Shown: positions 1 to 9,184, counted from the stretch's first letter. The stretch: DNA of 64,000 nucleotides from Streptococcus infantis SK970 (GCA_000223255.2 AFUT01000001.1:310001-374000), one strand, 5' to 3'. The notes: generated by a model from the sequence alone, not told the origin. A program made the numbers and translations.

Positions 1-829
1 TGGTTCGCTAGCAGGATGTGCGAGTTGGATTGATCGTGGGGAGTCTATGACGGCTGTCGGTTCAACTGCCCTTCAACCTTTAGTCGAGGCGGCGGCAGAT
101 GAATTTGCGTCCGCACACGTTGGTAAAACAGTCAATGTTCAAGGCGGTGGTTCAGGTACAGGTCTGTCTCAAGTCCAGTCTGGAGCAGTAGACGTCGGTA
201 ACTCGGATGTATTTGCCGAGGAAAAAGACGGAATCGATGCGTCCGCGCTAGTTGACCACAAGGTAGCTGTTGCGGGCATAGCTGTTATCATCAATAAAGA
301 AGTAGATGTTGATAATCTTACGACAGAACAACTTCGCAAAATTTTTACAGGTGAAATTACCAACTGGAAAGAAGTTGGTGGTAAAGATTTAGCTATCTCT
401 ATTATCAACCGAGCTGCTAGCTCAGGTTCTCGTGCTACCTTTGACAGTGTGATTATGGATGGAAAATCAGCAATACAAAGTCAGGAGCAGGATTCTAACG
501 GAATGGTCAAATCAATCGTTTCCCAAACACCGGGTGCTATTTCATACCTAGCTTTCGCCTATGTTGATGATTCGGTTGGGACTCTCAAACTTAACGGCTA
601 TGAACCAATTTCTGAGAATGTAACCACGAATAACTGGCCTTTGTGGTCTTATGAACATATGTATACACTTGGTGAGCCAAATGAATTGGCTGCCGAATTC
701 TTGAACTTTGTTCTTTCAGACGAAGCGCAGAATGGAATTGTTAAAGGAATGGGCTATATTTCTGTCAAAGAAATGAAGGTCGAAAAAGATGCTGCAGGTA
801 CTGTGACAGCGCTAGAAGGGAGCCAATAA
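1..829 (+). CDS. pstS: Phosphate ABC transporter substrate-binding lipoprotein PstS (5' end cut off)
   Basis: High-affinity phosphate-binding lipoprotein that delivers phosphate to the PstCAB permease. The frame is open from base 2 and the first codons read GSLAGC, a lipobox whose lipidated cysteine is at bases 17-19, so only about 20 residues of signal peptide lie outside the window; the ATG at 47 is internal. Phosphate-contact loops typical of the family are visible: AVGSTALQP near the mature start, GGGSGTG, GNSD and SGSRATF. The stop overlaps the pstC start (TAATG), which points to translational coupling. Composition matches its neighbours. Family assignment is very secure; which of the streptococcal pst loci this is cannot be proved, although the [10 protein letters not shown] mature start resembles the pneumococcal pst system linked to phoU. 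Confidence 0.95.
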   Translation, partial: GSLAGCASWIDRGESMTAVGSTALQPLVEAAADEFASAHVGKTVNVQGGGSGTGLSQVQSGAVDVGNSDVFAEEKDGIDASALVDHKVAVAGIAVIINKEVDVDNLTTEQLRKIFTGEITNWKEVGGKDLAISIINRAASSGSRATFDSVIMDGKSAIQSQEQDSNGMVKSIVSQTPGAISYLAFAYVDDSVGTLKLNGYEPISENVTTNNWPLWSYEHMYTLGEPNELAAEFLNFVLSDEAQNGIVKGMGYISVKEMKVEKDAAGTVTALEGSQ

Positions 830-1745
830 TGAATCAAGAAGAATTATCTAAAAAATTGCTCTCTCCTTCAAAAAACTCTCGTCTTGAGAAATTAGGGAAA
901 GGTCTAACTTTTGCCTGCCTCTCTTTGATTGTTATCATTGTTGCAATGATTTTGATCTTTGTAGCCCAAAAAGGCTTGTCAACCTTCTTTGTTAATGGTG
1001 TGAATATCTTTGATTTTCTTTTTGGTGCAACTTGGAATCCGTCAGGTAAACAATTTGGTGCCCTTCCAATGATTTTAGGTTCCTTTATTGTTACCATCCT
1101 GTCAGCTCTTATTGCAACACCATTTGCCATTGGTGCAGCTGTCTTTATGACAGAGGTGTCTCCAAAAGGAGCTAAGATTTTGCAACCTGCTATTGAACTC
1201 TTAGTTGGGATTCCTTCAGTAGTTTATGGATTTATCGGTTTGCAAGTTGTGGTACCATTTGTACGTACTGTCTTTGGTGGAACAGGTTTTGGTATTTTAT
1301 CCGGGATTTTCGTTCTTTTGTCATGATCCTACCAACTGTAACCTTTATGACAACAGACAGCTTGCGTGCTGTTCCTCGTCATTATCGTGAAGCTAGTTTA
1401 GCTATGGGAGCCACTCGTTGGCAAACCATCTGGCGTGTGACCTTGAAAGCAGCACGTTCAGGTATTTTCACTGCAGTGGTCTTTGGGATGGCGCGTGCCT
1501 TCGGTGAAGCCCTTGCTATTCAGATGGTTGTCGGAAACTCAGCAGTTATCCCAACCTCGCTAACAACACCAGCTGCGACTTTGACATCTGTATTGACTAT
1601 GGGAATTGGGAATACCGTCATGGGAACTGTTGATAATAATGTTCTTTGGTCACTGGCCTTAGTATTGCTTTTGATGAGCTTGGCCTTTAACAGTGTGATT
1701 AAATTGATTACGAAAGAAAGAGGAAAGAAAAACTATGCACGCTAA
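829..1745 (+). CDS. pstC: Phosphate ABC transporter permease PstC (frameshifted as read)
   Basis: First membrane subunit of the Pst phosphate importer. The N-terminal part (829-1326) has a TM helix followed by the FGALPMILGSF permease start; the C-terminal part (1323-1745) carries the EASLAMGATRWQT coupling (EAA-type) loop that contacts PstB. The two halves are in different frames. Adding one T to the T4 run at 1316-1319 turns the premature stop into continuous VLFVMILPTV and gives a protein of about 305 residues, normal for PstC. It starts on the last base of the pstS stop and its end overlaps pstA by 11 bases. The break is most likely a sequencing error; a true null allele is less likely because the rest of the operon is intact. 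Confidence 0.9.
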
Positions 1746-2619
1746 GAAATTAGATAAACTTGCAACAGCTGTCCTCTATACCATCGCAGGAATCATTGTG
1801 ACAATTTTGGCATCTTTGATTCTTTATATCTTGGTTCGAGGATTGCCACATGTTTCATGGTCATTCTTGACTGGGAAATCATCTTCTTATCAAGCAGGTG
1901 GTGGTATTGGGATTCAGCTTTATAATTCCTTCTTCCTTTTGGTCATCACCTTATTCATTTCTGTACCATTATCCATGGGGGCTGGAATTTACTTGGCTGA
2001 GTATGCCAAAAAAGGTCGTGTTACCAATTTCGTTCGTACCTGTATTGAAATTTTGTCTTCGCTACCATCTGTTGTTGTAGGTCTCTTTGGTTACCTCATC
2101 TTTGTAGTCCAGTTCGAGTATGGATTTTCCATTATTTCAGGTGCCTTGGCTTTAACCGTCTTTAATCTTCCACAGATGACTCGTAATGTTGAGGATAGTT
2201 TGAAGCACGTTCACCATACGCAACGTGAAGCTGGTTTGGCGCTGGGACTTTCTCGTTGGGAAACTGTCCTTCATGTCGTTATTCCTGAAGCTCTTCCTGG
2301 AATTGTAACAGGGATCGTGCTTGCATCAGGTCGTATCTTTGGTGAAGCTGCAGCCCTTATCTACACAGCAGGTCAATCTGCACCAGCTCTTGACTGGTCT
2401 AACTGGAATGTTCTCAGCGTAAGTAGTCCAATCTCAATCTTCCGTCAAGCAGAAACCTTGGCTGTCCATATCTGGAAAGTCAACAGTGAAGGAACTATTC
2501 CTGATGGAACCCTTGTTTCAGCAGGTTCTGCTGCGGTGCTCCTAATCTTTATCTTAATCTTTAACTTTGGAGCACGTAAACTCGGAAGCTATCTACATAA
2601 GAAATTAACCGCAGCCTAA
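1735..2619 (+). CDS. pstA: Phosphate ABC transporter permease PstA
   Basis: Second membrane subunit of the Pst importer, 294 residues, normal length. It shows six predicted TM segments, the family motif NLPQMTRNVEDSLKHV, and the EAGLALGLSRWETV coupling loop, followed by the GRIFGEAAALIYTAG segment that is highly conserved in PstA. It starts inside the end of pstC (11-base overlap) and is followed after 10 bases by the first pstB, with an AAAGGAG ribosome-binding site. Part of the single pst-phoU transcription unit; the controlling promoter (normally upstream of pstS) is outside the window. Confidence 0.95.
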   Translation: MHAKKLDKLATAVLYTIAGIIVTILASLILYILVRGLPHVSWSFLTGKSSSYQAGGGIGIQLYNSFFLLVITLFISVPLSMGAGIYLAEYAKKGRVTNFVRTCIEILSSLPSVVVGLFGYLIFVVQFEYGFSIISGALALTVFNLPQMTRNVEDSLKHVHHTQREAGLALGLSRWETVLHVVIPEALPGIVTGIVLASGRIFGEAAALIYTAGQSAPALDWSNWNVLSVSSPISIFRQAETLAVHIWKVNSEGTIPDGTLVSAGSAAVLLIFILIFNFGARKLGSYLHKKLTAA

Positions 2620-2629
2620 AGGAGAAGCC

Positions 2630-3433
2630 ATGTCAAAATATAATTGGGATGAAAGGCATATCATTACTTTTCCAGAAGAAAAAGTGGCCCTCTCTACTAA
2701 GGATTTACATGTTTACTACGGTAAGAATGAATCCATCAAGGGCGTGGATATGCAATTCGAAAAAAATAAAATTACAGCTTTAATCGGTCCATCAGGATCA
2801 GGGAAATCAACCTACCTACGCAGTCTCAATCGTATGAATGATACCATTGATATTGCTAAGGTTACAGGCCAAATTATCTATCAAGGAATTGACGTCAACC
2901 GTCCTGAGATCAATGTTTATGAAATGCGTAAACATATCGGAATGGTTTTCCAACGTCCAAACCCATTTGCTAAATCAATTTACCGCAACATCACCTTTGC
3001 ACATGAACGTGCAGGAGTTAAGGACAAGAAGGTCCTTGATGAAATTGTAGAAACCTCTCTTCGTCAGGCCGCCCTCTGGGATCAGGTTAAAGACGATCTT
3101 CATAAGTCAGCCTTGACGCTTTCAGGTGGTCAACAGCAACGTCTCTGTATCGCTCGTGCTATTTCTGTAAAACCAGACATCCTCTTAATGGATGAGCCGG
3201 CATCAGCCTTGGATCCGATTGCGACAGCTCAGCTCGAGGAAACTATGCTTGAGTTGAAGAAGGACTTCACCATCATCATCGTTACCCACAGTATGCAACA
3301 GGCTGCGCGTGCAAGTGATTACACTGGATTTTTCTACTTGGGTGATTTAATTGAGTACGACAAAACGTCAAACATTTTCCAAAATGCCAAGCTACAGTCT
3401 ACCAATGACTATGTAACTGGACACTTTGGTTAG
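2630..3433 (+). CDS. pstB: Phosphate ABC transporter ATP-binding protein PstB (copy 1)
   Basis: Cytoplasmic ATPase that powers phosphate import, 267 residues. All ABC motifs are intact: Walker [10 protein letters not shown] (around residue 53), Q-loop MVFQRPNPF, signature LSGGQQQR, Walker B ILLMDEPAS and switch histidine in VTHSMQQ. It is followed 12 bases later by a second pstB. Tandem pstB genes are common in streptococci and the products are thought to pair as unlike halves. Here the first copy carries the complete catalytic set, while the second has an altered H-loop. Confidence 0.95.
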   Translation: MSKYNWDERHIITFPEEKVALSTKDLHVYYGKNESIKGVDMQFEKNKITALIGPSGSGKSTYLRSLNRMNDTIDIAKVTGQIIYQGIDVNRPEINVYEMRKHIGMVFQRPNPFAKSIYRNITFAHERAGVKDKKVLDEIVETSLRQAALWDQVKDDLHKSALTLSGGQQQRLCIARAISVKPDILLMDEPASALDPIATAQLEETMLELKKDFTIIIVTHSMQQAARASDYTGFFYLGDLIEYDKTSNIFQNAKLQSTNDYVTGHFG

Positions 3434-3445
3434 AAAGGAAACAGT

Positions 3446-4204
3446 ATGACAGAACCGATTTTACAGGTTAAAGACCTGTCAGTCTATTACAATAAAAAGA
3501 AGGCTTTGAATAGTGTTTCCTTATCATTCCAACCTAAGGAAATTACCGCCCTTATCGGTCCCTCTGGATCTGGGAAGTCAACCCTTCTCAAGGCTATTAA
3601 CCGTATGGGTGACCTTAATCCTGAAGTGACGACAACTGGATCGGTAGTTTACAATGGTCACAATATTTATAGCCCTCGTACTGATACCGTTGAATTACGT
3701 AAGGAAATAGGGATGGTATTCCAACAACCCAATCCTTTCCCCATGTCTATCTACGAAAATGTTGTTTATGGTCTCCGCATTAATGGGGAGAAAGATAAGA
3801 ACGTTTTGGACGAAGCTGTTGAGAAAGCTCTACAAGGTGCTTCAATCTGGGATGAAGTCAAGGATCGTTTGCATGATTCAGCAATTGGTCTATCAGGTGG
3901 ACAACAACAACGTGTTTGTGTAGCCCGTGTCTTGGCAACTAGTCCAAAGATAATCCTTTTGGATGAGCCAACCTCGGCCTTAGACCCTATCTCGGCTGGG
4001 AAAATCGAAGAAACCCTATATAGTCTCAAGGACAAGTACACCATGCTATTGGTTACTCGTTCCATGCAGCAAGCATCTCGAATCTCTGATAAGACAGGAT
4101 TCTTCCTAAACGGAGATTTGATTGAATTTAACGATACCAAGGAAATGTTCCTCTATCCACAACATAAGGAAACAGAAGATTACATTTCAGGTAAATTTGG
4201 ATAA
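3446..4204 (+). CDS. pstB: Phosphate ABC transporter ATP-binding protein PstB (copy 2, Arg in H-loop)
   Basis: Second PstB paralogue, 252 residues. Walker [11 protein letters not shown]-loop MVFQQPNPF, signature LSGGQQQR and Walker [10 protein letters not shown] are present, but the H-loop reads LLVTRSMQQ where copy 1 has IIVTHSMQQ, so the switch histidine is replaced by arginine. From ABC-transporter knowledge, such a site usually hydrolyses poorly, which suggests an asymmetric PstB1-PstB2 dimer with one degenerate site. That is inference, but the substitution itself is read directly and lies far from any homopolymer indel. Ten bases separate it from phoU. Confidence 0.94.
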   Translation: MTEPILQVKDLSVYYNKKKALNSVSLSFQPKEITALIGPSGSGKSTLLKAINRMGDLNPEVTTTGSVVYNGHNIYSPRTDTVELRKEIGMVFQQPNPFPMSIYENVVYGLRINGEKDKNVLDEAVEKALQGASIWDEVKDRLHDSAIGLSGGQQQRVCVARVLATSPKIILLDEPTSALDPISAGKIEETLYSLKDKYTMLLVTRSMQQASRISDKTGFFLNGDLIEFNDTKEMFLYPQHKETEDYISGKFG

Positions 4205-4214
4205 GGAGAAAAAG

Positions 4215-4868
4215 ATGTTACGATCTCAATTTGAAGAAGATTTAGAGAAATTGCACAACCAATTCTACGCCATGGGACAAGAGGTTCTTTCGCAAATTAA
4301 TCGTACAGTGCGCGCTTTTGTTACCCATGACCGTGAACTGGCTAAAGAAGTCATTGAGCAAGACGCAGAAGTGAATGAATACGAATTGAAACTTGAAAAG
4401 AAATCATTTGAAATCATTGCCCTTCAACAGCCAGTTTCACAAGACCTACGTACAGTTCTAACCGTTCTAAAAGCTGTTTCTGACTTGGAACGTATGGGTG
4501 ACCACGCAGTATCCATTGCTGAAGCTACCATTCGTATGAAGGGGGAACAACGCATACCAGATGTCGAAGAGGAAATCAAAAAAATGGGACGTGATGTGAA
4601 AGACTTTGTAGAAACAACCCTCGAACTTTACCTAAACGGATCTGTTGACAAAGCCTACGAAGTTGCAACCATGGATGAGAAAATCAACCATTATTTCGAA
4701 AATATTCGTGATTTGGCAACTGAAGAAATCAGAAAGAATCCAGATGCTATCGTCACAGGTCGTGATTATTTCCAAGTGATTTCATACTTGGAGCGCATCG
4801 GTGACTATGCAAAAAATATCTGTGAATGGGTTGTTTACTTTGAAACTGGTAAGATTGTAGAATTGTAA
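4215..4868 (+). CDS. phoU: Phosphate transport accessory/regulatory protein PhoU
   Basis: PhoU damps Pst activity and phosphate signalling. The chosen start is ATG 4215 (MLRSQFEEDLEKL), preceded by an AAGGAGAAAAAG ribosome-binding site and giving 217 residues, the normal PhoU length; an in-frame extension upstream to 4122 would run inside pstB and is not credible. Two three-helix PhoU repeats are visible, each with the metal-binding pattern: DLERMGDHAVSIAE in the first and YLERIGDYAKNICE in the second. It is the last gene of the pst operon, followed by a strong terminator. Confidence 0.95.
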   Translation: MLRSQFEEDLEKLHNQFYAMGQEVLSQINRTVRAFVTHDRELAKEVIEQDAEVNEYELKLEKKSFEIIALQQPVSQDLRTVLTVLKAVSDLERMGDHAVSIAEATIRMKGEQRIPDVEEEIKKMGRDVKDFVETTLELYLNGSVDKAYEVATMDEKINHYFENIRDLATEEIRKNPDAIVTGRDYFQVISYLERIGDYAKNICEWVVYFETGKIVEL

Positions 4869-4886
4869 AATTGATTAAATATACAG

Positions 4887-4922
4887 AAAAAGAAGCCGGA
4901 TAATGAATAAAAGCTTCTTTTT
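4887..4922 (+). terminator. Rho-independent terminator of pst-phoU
   Basis: AAAAGAAGC pairs with GCTTCTTTT across a 17-base loop and ends in a T-run, 18 bases after the phoU stop. Confidence 0.75.
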
Positions 4923-4955
4923 GTTTAAGAAAATAAATAAATATTAAATTTACAC

Positions 4956-4984
4956 TTGACAAACGAGGTTTGCTGAGTTATAAT
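4956..4984 (+). promoter_or_regulatory. Consensus sigma-A promoter of the amino-acid binding lipoprotein gene
   Basis: A perfect -35 TTGACA (4956-4961), 17-base spacer and perfect -10 TATAAT (4979-4984). The predicted transcript starts near 4991, about 25 bases before the ATG at 5016. Confidence 0.9.
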
Positions 4985-5015
4985 TATACAAAATTGATAG
5001 AGAGGTTGTTTATTT

Positions 5016-5830
5016 ATGAAATTAAAAAATGGATATTTGTCTTATGTAGTTTTCTTGCAAGTTTCTTTTTAGTTGCTTGCCAATCATCTAGCTCAAGCTC
5101 ACAGTCTGCAGTAGAGGCAATCAAACAAAAAGGTAAATTAGTTGTCGCAACTAGCCCAGACTATGCACCATTTGAGTTTCAAGCACTTGTGGATGGCAAG
5201 AACCAAGTCGTAGGTGCTGATATTGATATGGCACAAGCTATTGCTGATGAACTTGGAGTGAAATTGGAAGTTTCCAGCATGAGTTTTGATAATGTCTTGA
5301 CCAGTCTTCAAACAGGGAAAGCAGATTTGGCCATTGCGGGAATTAGTGCAACTGAAGAAAGAAAAGAAGTCTTTGATTTCTCAATTCCTTACTATGAGAA
5401 CAAGATTAGCTTCCTAATCAGAAAAACTGATCTTGAAAAATACAAAGATTTAGATTCTCTAGTAAGTGCAAATATTGCAGCTCAAAAAGGAACTGTCCCT
5501 GAATCTATGGTCAAAGAGCAACTTCCTAAAGCGCAGTTGACTTCATTGACAAATATGGGGGAAGCTGTTAATGAACTTCAATCAGGTAAGGTTGATGCTG
5601 TTCACATGGACGAGCCAGTAGCCCTCAGCTATGCAACAAAAAATGCTGATTTGGCTGTCGCAACAGTAAGCTTAACTATGAAAGAAGGCGAAGAAAATGC
5701 AGTTGCTATCAAGAAAGGCAACTCAGATTTGAAGGAAGTAGTTGATAAGGTTATTCAAAAACTGAAAGATGACGGTACTTATCAAACATATCTTGAAAAA
5801 GCTGCTAAGCTAACAGAAGTAGAGCAATAA
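5016..5830 (+). CDS. Amino-acid ABC transporter substrate-binding lipoprotein (frameshifted near start)
   Basis: Extracellular solute-binding protein family 3, polar amino-acid type. The body reads GKLVVATSPDYAPFEF, then DIDMAQAIADELGV and the hinge region typical of the family, ending in DDGTYQTYLEKAA. The start at ATG 5016 has an AGAGAGG ribosome-binding site; as read it runs out of frame within a few codons because the A-run at 5024-5029 has six bases. With seven, the protein begins MKLKKWIFVL and continues into the lipobox LVAC, a normal lipoprotein signal of 22 residues. It stands alone with its own promoter and no permease or ATPase beside it, so its transporter partners must be elsewhere. 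It resembles pneumococcal AatB, but I do not assign the symbol firmly. Confidence 0.88.
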
Positions 5831-5835
5831 AAAAT

Positions 5836-6020
5836 AACAGAGGCTGGGACAAAAGTCCTAGCCTTTCAATTGTCTTTGGATTATCGAGCAAGACGCAGTG
5901 GTTGAGTGGGCTCTACTACGCTGATTTCATCAGCTTTTACAGCCTTACTCAACTGTGCGGAGGTGGGACGACGAAATCGAATTCTAACGAATTACCGATT
6001 TCTGTCCCACTCTCTGTTTT
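5836..6020. repeat. MITE-like structured intergenic repeat with terminal inverted repeats
   Basis: About 185 bases bounded by inverted ends: ACAGAGGCTGGGACA on the left and, read on the other strand, ACAGAGAGTGGGACA on the right. Inside are a hairpin GTTGAGTGGGCT/AGCCTTACTCAAC that encloses GCTGAT-TTC-ATCAGC, and a second GAAATCG/CGATTTC hairpin. No transposase is encoded. I recall very similar sequences between genes of Mitis-group streptococci, possibly of the RUP class, but cannot confirm the class without a search. The right half forms the 3' end of the MocR-type gene. Confidence 0.7.
5841..5866 (+). terminator. Terminator hairpin formed by the end of the repeat element
   Basis: GGCTGGGAC and GTCCTAGCC pair (one G-T) across AAAA and are followed by TTT, 11 bases after the lipoprotein stop. 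The hairpin is the left part of the repeat at 5836-6020. Confidence 0.7.
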
Positions 6021-7276
6021 TAAGTAATTTAATGTTGTTTCAAGATTTTCTAAAGGAACCTTAGCAAATTGATAAGGGCAAGTTTCAATGTAGGACGATT
6101 CGAAAAAGTCTAAATTTAAAGAGCTATGTTTGAGGCTTGCAATCTTAGGATAGTTCCTGAGATCAAGCAAAAGTCCATCATGGAGAGGATAGTTTGGTAG
6201 GGAAAGGGGATAAGCTTTTAATAGCTTATGAATGAATTCTTGACTTTTCTCTTGCAGTGCCAATCTTGCTACTCTATTTTTTCAAAAAGTTGACTATCAA
6301 TATAGAGTGATAAAGCCTTTTGCATAATGAGGTTGTTATCATAGTCCAGAATGTTTTTATAGGCCACAAAAGGACCTTTAATAGGATTTGGAAGTATGAG
6401 AGCAGTGATTCGAAGTGCAGGGAAAATACTTGTTGAAAAAGACTTGATGTAGATAACCAAATCATTTTGGTCCAAATAATGAAAGGTTTGTCCCATTTTA
6501 GGATCTAGGTCTCCCAGATAATCATCTTCAACGATATAAATTTGATATTTGGCTGCTAGATCAAGGATAGCACGTTTCTCCTCTTCAGAATATGAATGAC
6601 CTAGCGGATAGTGGAATCGAGGAATGGTGTAGAAAAATTTAATGTTACCACTTTTAAAATATTTCTCAAGTTCTTTCAGGTCAATGCCATCCACCCGACG
6701 TTCAATGGTTTGATAGGGAATATTTTGAGCCAGCAGAAGTTGGTTCATTCGGTGATAGGTTGGTTGTTCGACCAGTATTTCTTGGCCCTTACCTGGAAAG
6801 TCAATTTGAGAAAGAATAAACAGTGCTTGCTGGGTTCCAGTTGTCATGACTAATTGATCAGGTTTACTATAGATAGCTTGGTCAAACAGTAGTTTCTGAA
6901 CAGACTTTCGTAATTCTTCTAAACCCTCTTGGTGTTCATAGTAGTTGTAGAGATAATTTTCTCGACCAATCAAGCTTTCATTTACACAAAGACGAAAATC
7001 ATCATAGGCAGCAGCATGTTCGTCATTGACCGATATAACGAGGTCTTCGTGGCTAGCTTGTTGTTCTAAAACATAATAACCACTCTGAGGTTTGGAGTAA
7101 ATGTACTTCTCGTAGCGAAGTTCCATGAGTGCACGCTGAATGGTGTCCTTACTACAGTGGAAATCTTGGCTGAGTTTTCGGATAGAAGGTAGACGACTTC
7201 CTGTTTGAAGTTTTCCTGATTCAATCTCTTCTTTTAGATAGTGAACAACTTGTTCGTACTTACTTTCTTGCTTCAT
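5949..7276 (-). CDS. MocR/GntR-type transcriptional regulator with aminotransferase-like domain (frameshifted)
   Basis: PLP-dependent MocR-type regulator: residues 1-70 are a GntR winged helix (QVVHYLKEEIESGKLQTGSRLPSIRKL), followed by a fold-type I aminotransferase domain including TTGTQQALFIL, VEDDYLGDLD and the expected PLP lysine in YIKSFSTS. As read it stops at 6269; adding one A to the complementary run at 6277-6282 restores FEKNRVARLALQEK and joins the C-terminal part down to 5949. The last roughly 15 residues (GTEIGNSLEF onwards) are encoded by the intergenic repeat, so the native stop was probably lost to the repeat. It is divergent from budA across a BOX element. Its target and ligand are unknown; MocR proteins usually regulate a neighbouring vitamin B6 or amino-acid gene, and none is evident here. 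Confidence 0.82.
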
Positions 7277-7301
7277 TCCAGACCTCTCTTGATTTTGTTA
7301 C

Positions 7302-7329
7302 ATTGTACCTTTTTTTAGACGTTTGACAA
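7302..7329 (-). promoter_or_regulatory. Promoter of the MocR-type regulator
   Basis: On the minus strand: -35 TTGTCA (7324-7329), 17-base spacer, -10 TACAAT (7302-7307). It lies just upstream of the AGAGAGG ribosome-binding site of the gene that starts at 7276. Confidence 0.65.
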
Positions 7330-7333
7330 TGTT

Positions 7334-7531
7334 ATACTCTTCGAAAATCTCTTCAAACCGTGTCAACGTCGCCTTGCTGTATATATGTTACTGACTTCGT
7401 CAGTCTTATCTACAACCTCAAAGCAGTGCTTTGAGCTGACTACGTCAGTCTTATCCACAACCTCAAAACAGTGTTTTGAGCAACCTGCGGCTAGTTTCCT
7501 AGTTTGCTCTTTGATTTTCATTGAGTTTTAA
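7334..7531 (+). repeat. BOX element, A-B-B-C type
   Basis: Classic pneumococcal-type BOX: boxA about 7334-7390 (ATACTCTTCGAAAATC start), two 45-base boxB units at 7391-7435 and 7436-7480, each beginning CTGACT and ending TTTTGAG or CTTTGAG, and boxC about 7481-7531 ending CATTGAGTTTTA. It fills most of the gap between the MocR regulator and budA. The two boxB copies differ at only a few positions. Confidence 0.95.
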
Positions 7532-7565
7532 ACGGCAGTCTAGCGTTCAATTCTAAGAAGAAATA

Positions 7566-7574
7566 TGATATACT
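7566..7574 (+). promoter_or_regulatory. Extended -10 promoter of budA
   Basis: TGATATACT: extended -10 (TG at 7566-7567) with TATACT at 7569-7574 and a weak TTCAAT 17 bases upstream. It sits 35 bases downstream of the BOX element and 30 bases before the budA start. Confidence 0.6.
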
Positions 7575-7604
7575 TAGAGAGTAAAATTTTCAAAGAAGAG
7601 TGAG

Positions 7605-8333
7605 ATGATAAAGGTGCAAGAACCAGTTAAATTATTCCAATACAATACCTTGGGAGCTTTGATGGCAGGTCTTTACGGCGGGACAATGACCGTTGGTGAG
7701 TTGCTTGAACATGGAGATTTAGGACTAGGAACCTTGGACTCTATTGATGGAGAATTGATTGTCTTAGATGGTAAAGCCTATCAAGCTAAGGGTTCAGGTG
7801 AGAAGCCTGAAATCGTGGAAGTTTCACCAGACGCGCTTATTCCCTATGCAGCAGTTGTACCCCACCAGGCAGAAGTTATTTTCCGTCAGCGTTTTGAAAT
7901 GACTGATCAGGAACTAGAAAAACGTATCGAGTCCTATTATGATGGAGAAAATCTTTTCCGTTCGATTAAGATTCATGGTGATTTTAAACACATGCATGTT
8001 CGCATGATACCAAAATCGACAAGCGAAACTAAGTTTGCTGAGGTTGCGACTCATCAGCCTGAATATAGTTGCGAAAATATCTCTGGGACTATCGTTGGAT
8101 TCTGGACACCTGAAATTTTCCATGGTGTTAGTGTTGCAGGCTATCATTTGCACTTTATCTCAGATGACCTAACCTTTGGTGGTCACGTGATGGATTTTGT
8201 CATCAAGGAAGGTATTGTAGAGGTTGGAGCTGTCGATCAGTTGGATCAACGTTTTCCTGTCCAAGACCGTCAGTACCTCTTTGCTAAGTTTAATGTTGAT
8301 GAGATGAAAAAAGATATCGATCAGGCTGAATAA
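7605..8333 (+). CDS. budA: Alpha-acetolactate decarboxylase
   Basis: Converts alpha-acetolactate to acetoin, diverting pyruvate from acid production. At 242 residues it matches the family. The N-terminal half has LFQYNTLGALMAGLYGGTMTVGELL, the usual start of the family. The C-terminal half has the zinc-ligand pattern HLHF followed by GGHV (GYHLHFISDDLTFGGHV) and the VQDRQYLF tail. It begins 74 bases after a BOX repeat with its own extended -10 promoter and is followed after 12 bases by a membrane protease-like gene with a good ribosome-binding site. No acetolactate synthase gene is adjacent. Confidence 0.95.
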   Translation: MIKVQEPVKLFQYNTLGALMAGLYGGTMTVGELLEHGDLGLGTLDSIDGELIVLDGKAYQAKGSGEKPEIVEVSPDALIPYAAVVPHQAEVIFRQRFEMTDQELEKRIESYYDGENLFRSIKIHGDFKHMHVRMIPKSTSETKFAEVATHQPEYSCENISGTIVGFWTPEIFHGVSVAGYHLHFISDDLTFGGHVMDFVIKEGIVEVGAVDQLDQRFPVQDRQYLFAKFNVDEMKKDIDQAE

Positions 8334-8345
8334 AAGGAGAAAAGT

Positions 8346-9098
8346 ATGAAAATTCATGTAATAATTACTATGATAGCTTTAGTTGTATTTCTTATAGCAG
8401 CTATTTGGTACGCAAGAAAGAAATACAAGATTAATTTTGCAGTATTGGGATTGGGGGCAGTTGCATTCTTTGTTTCTTCTCAAGTCTTAGAGAAAATTGT
8501 TCATCTCCTAGTTCTTCATCCACAAAAGGATGGGACTATTTCGCTCATGACGGAAAATCCTCTTCTCTATGTAATTTATGGAATCAGTATGGCTGCTCTC
8601 TTTGAAGAAACAGCTCGCCTTGTTTTCTTTAAATGGTTAGAGAAGAAGAGAGCTTTAGAAGATTCAGATGCTCTTGCCTATGGACTTGGTCATGGTGGTT
8701 TGGAGTTGCTCTATCTAGGAATGGGAAGTTTGATTAGTCTTTTGATTCTCCTTTCGTTATTAGAGTCTCCAAATCCCGATGTAGCAAATCTCCTTCCCAA
8801 AACTACACTCGAAACTGTTCAATCTCTATCTGCTTGGCAGGTTTATTTACTAGGTGTTGAACGTATACTTGCTCTGGTGATGCAAATTGGTCTCTCTTTC
8901 TGGGTCTATCAAGCAGTTCGCCAAAAGAAATGGATTTACCTAGTAGCTGCTTATGGTTTGCACGCCTTATTCGATCTAGCTCCTAGTCTTTCACAGGTTG
9001 GTTGGATTTCAAATCCGCTTCTTGTCGAAGGATTGTTAGCGGTGGAAGTTGTTCTATTTGTATACTTTACAAAAACTATCTTGTATAAAAAACAATAA
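8346..9098 (+). CDS. YhfC-family intramembrane metalloprotease-like membrane protein
   Basis: Polytopic membrane protein of 250 residues with about seven TM segments. The visible motifs are those of the YhfC branch of the CPBP/Abi-type intramembrane proteases: FEETARLVFF (double Glu and Arg, EExxR), GHGGLELLYLG, and a C-terminal HALFDLAP. Family members are presumed glutamic-type proteases; substrate unknown. It is likely co-transcribed with budA (12-base gap, AAAGGAG ribosome-binding site), and a terminator follows. Confidence 0.85.
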   Translation: MKIHVIITMIALVVFLIAAIWYARKKYKINFAVLGLGAVAFFVSSQVLEKIVHLLVLHPQKDGTISLMTENPLLYVIYGISMAALFEETARLVFFKWLEKKRALEDSDALAYGLGHGGLELLYLGMGSLISLLILLSLLESPNPDVANLLPKTTLETVQSLSAWQVYLLGVERILALVMQIGLSFWVYQAVRQKKWIYLVAAYGLHALFDLAPSLSQVGWISNPLLVEGLLAVEVVLFVYFTKTILYKKQ

Positions 9099-9102
9099 AT
9101 GA

Positions 9103-9125
9103 AAAGAGGCCTAGCCTCTTTTTAA
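9103..9125 (+). terminator. Terminator after the YhfC-like gene
   Basis: AAGAGGC-CTA-GCCTCTT with a T-run, just after the stop at 9098. Confidence 0.8.
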
Positions 9126-9175
9126 TTTGTATGAATAAAAAAGCTCATCAAATCATCGAAAAAAATCGCTAAAAA

Positions 9176-9184
9176 TGGTATAAT
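9176..9184 (+). promoter_or_regulatory. Extended -10 promoter of murB
   Basis: TGGTATAAT (TG at 9176-9177, TATAAT 9179-9184) with no good -35. Transcription would start near 9191, so the ATG at 9188 cannot be used and the start at 9215 is favoured. Confidence 0.75.
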
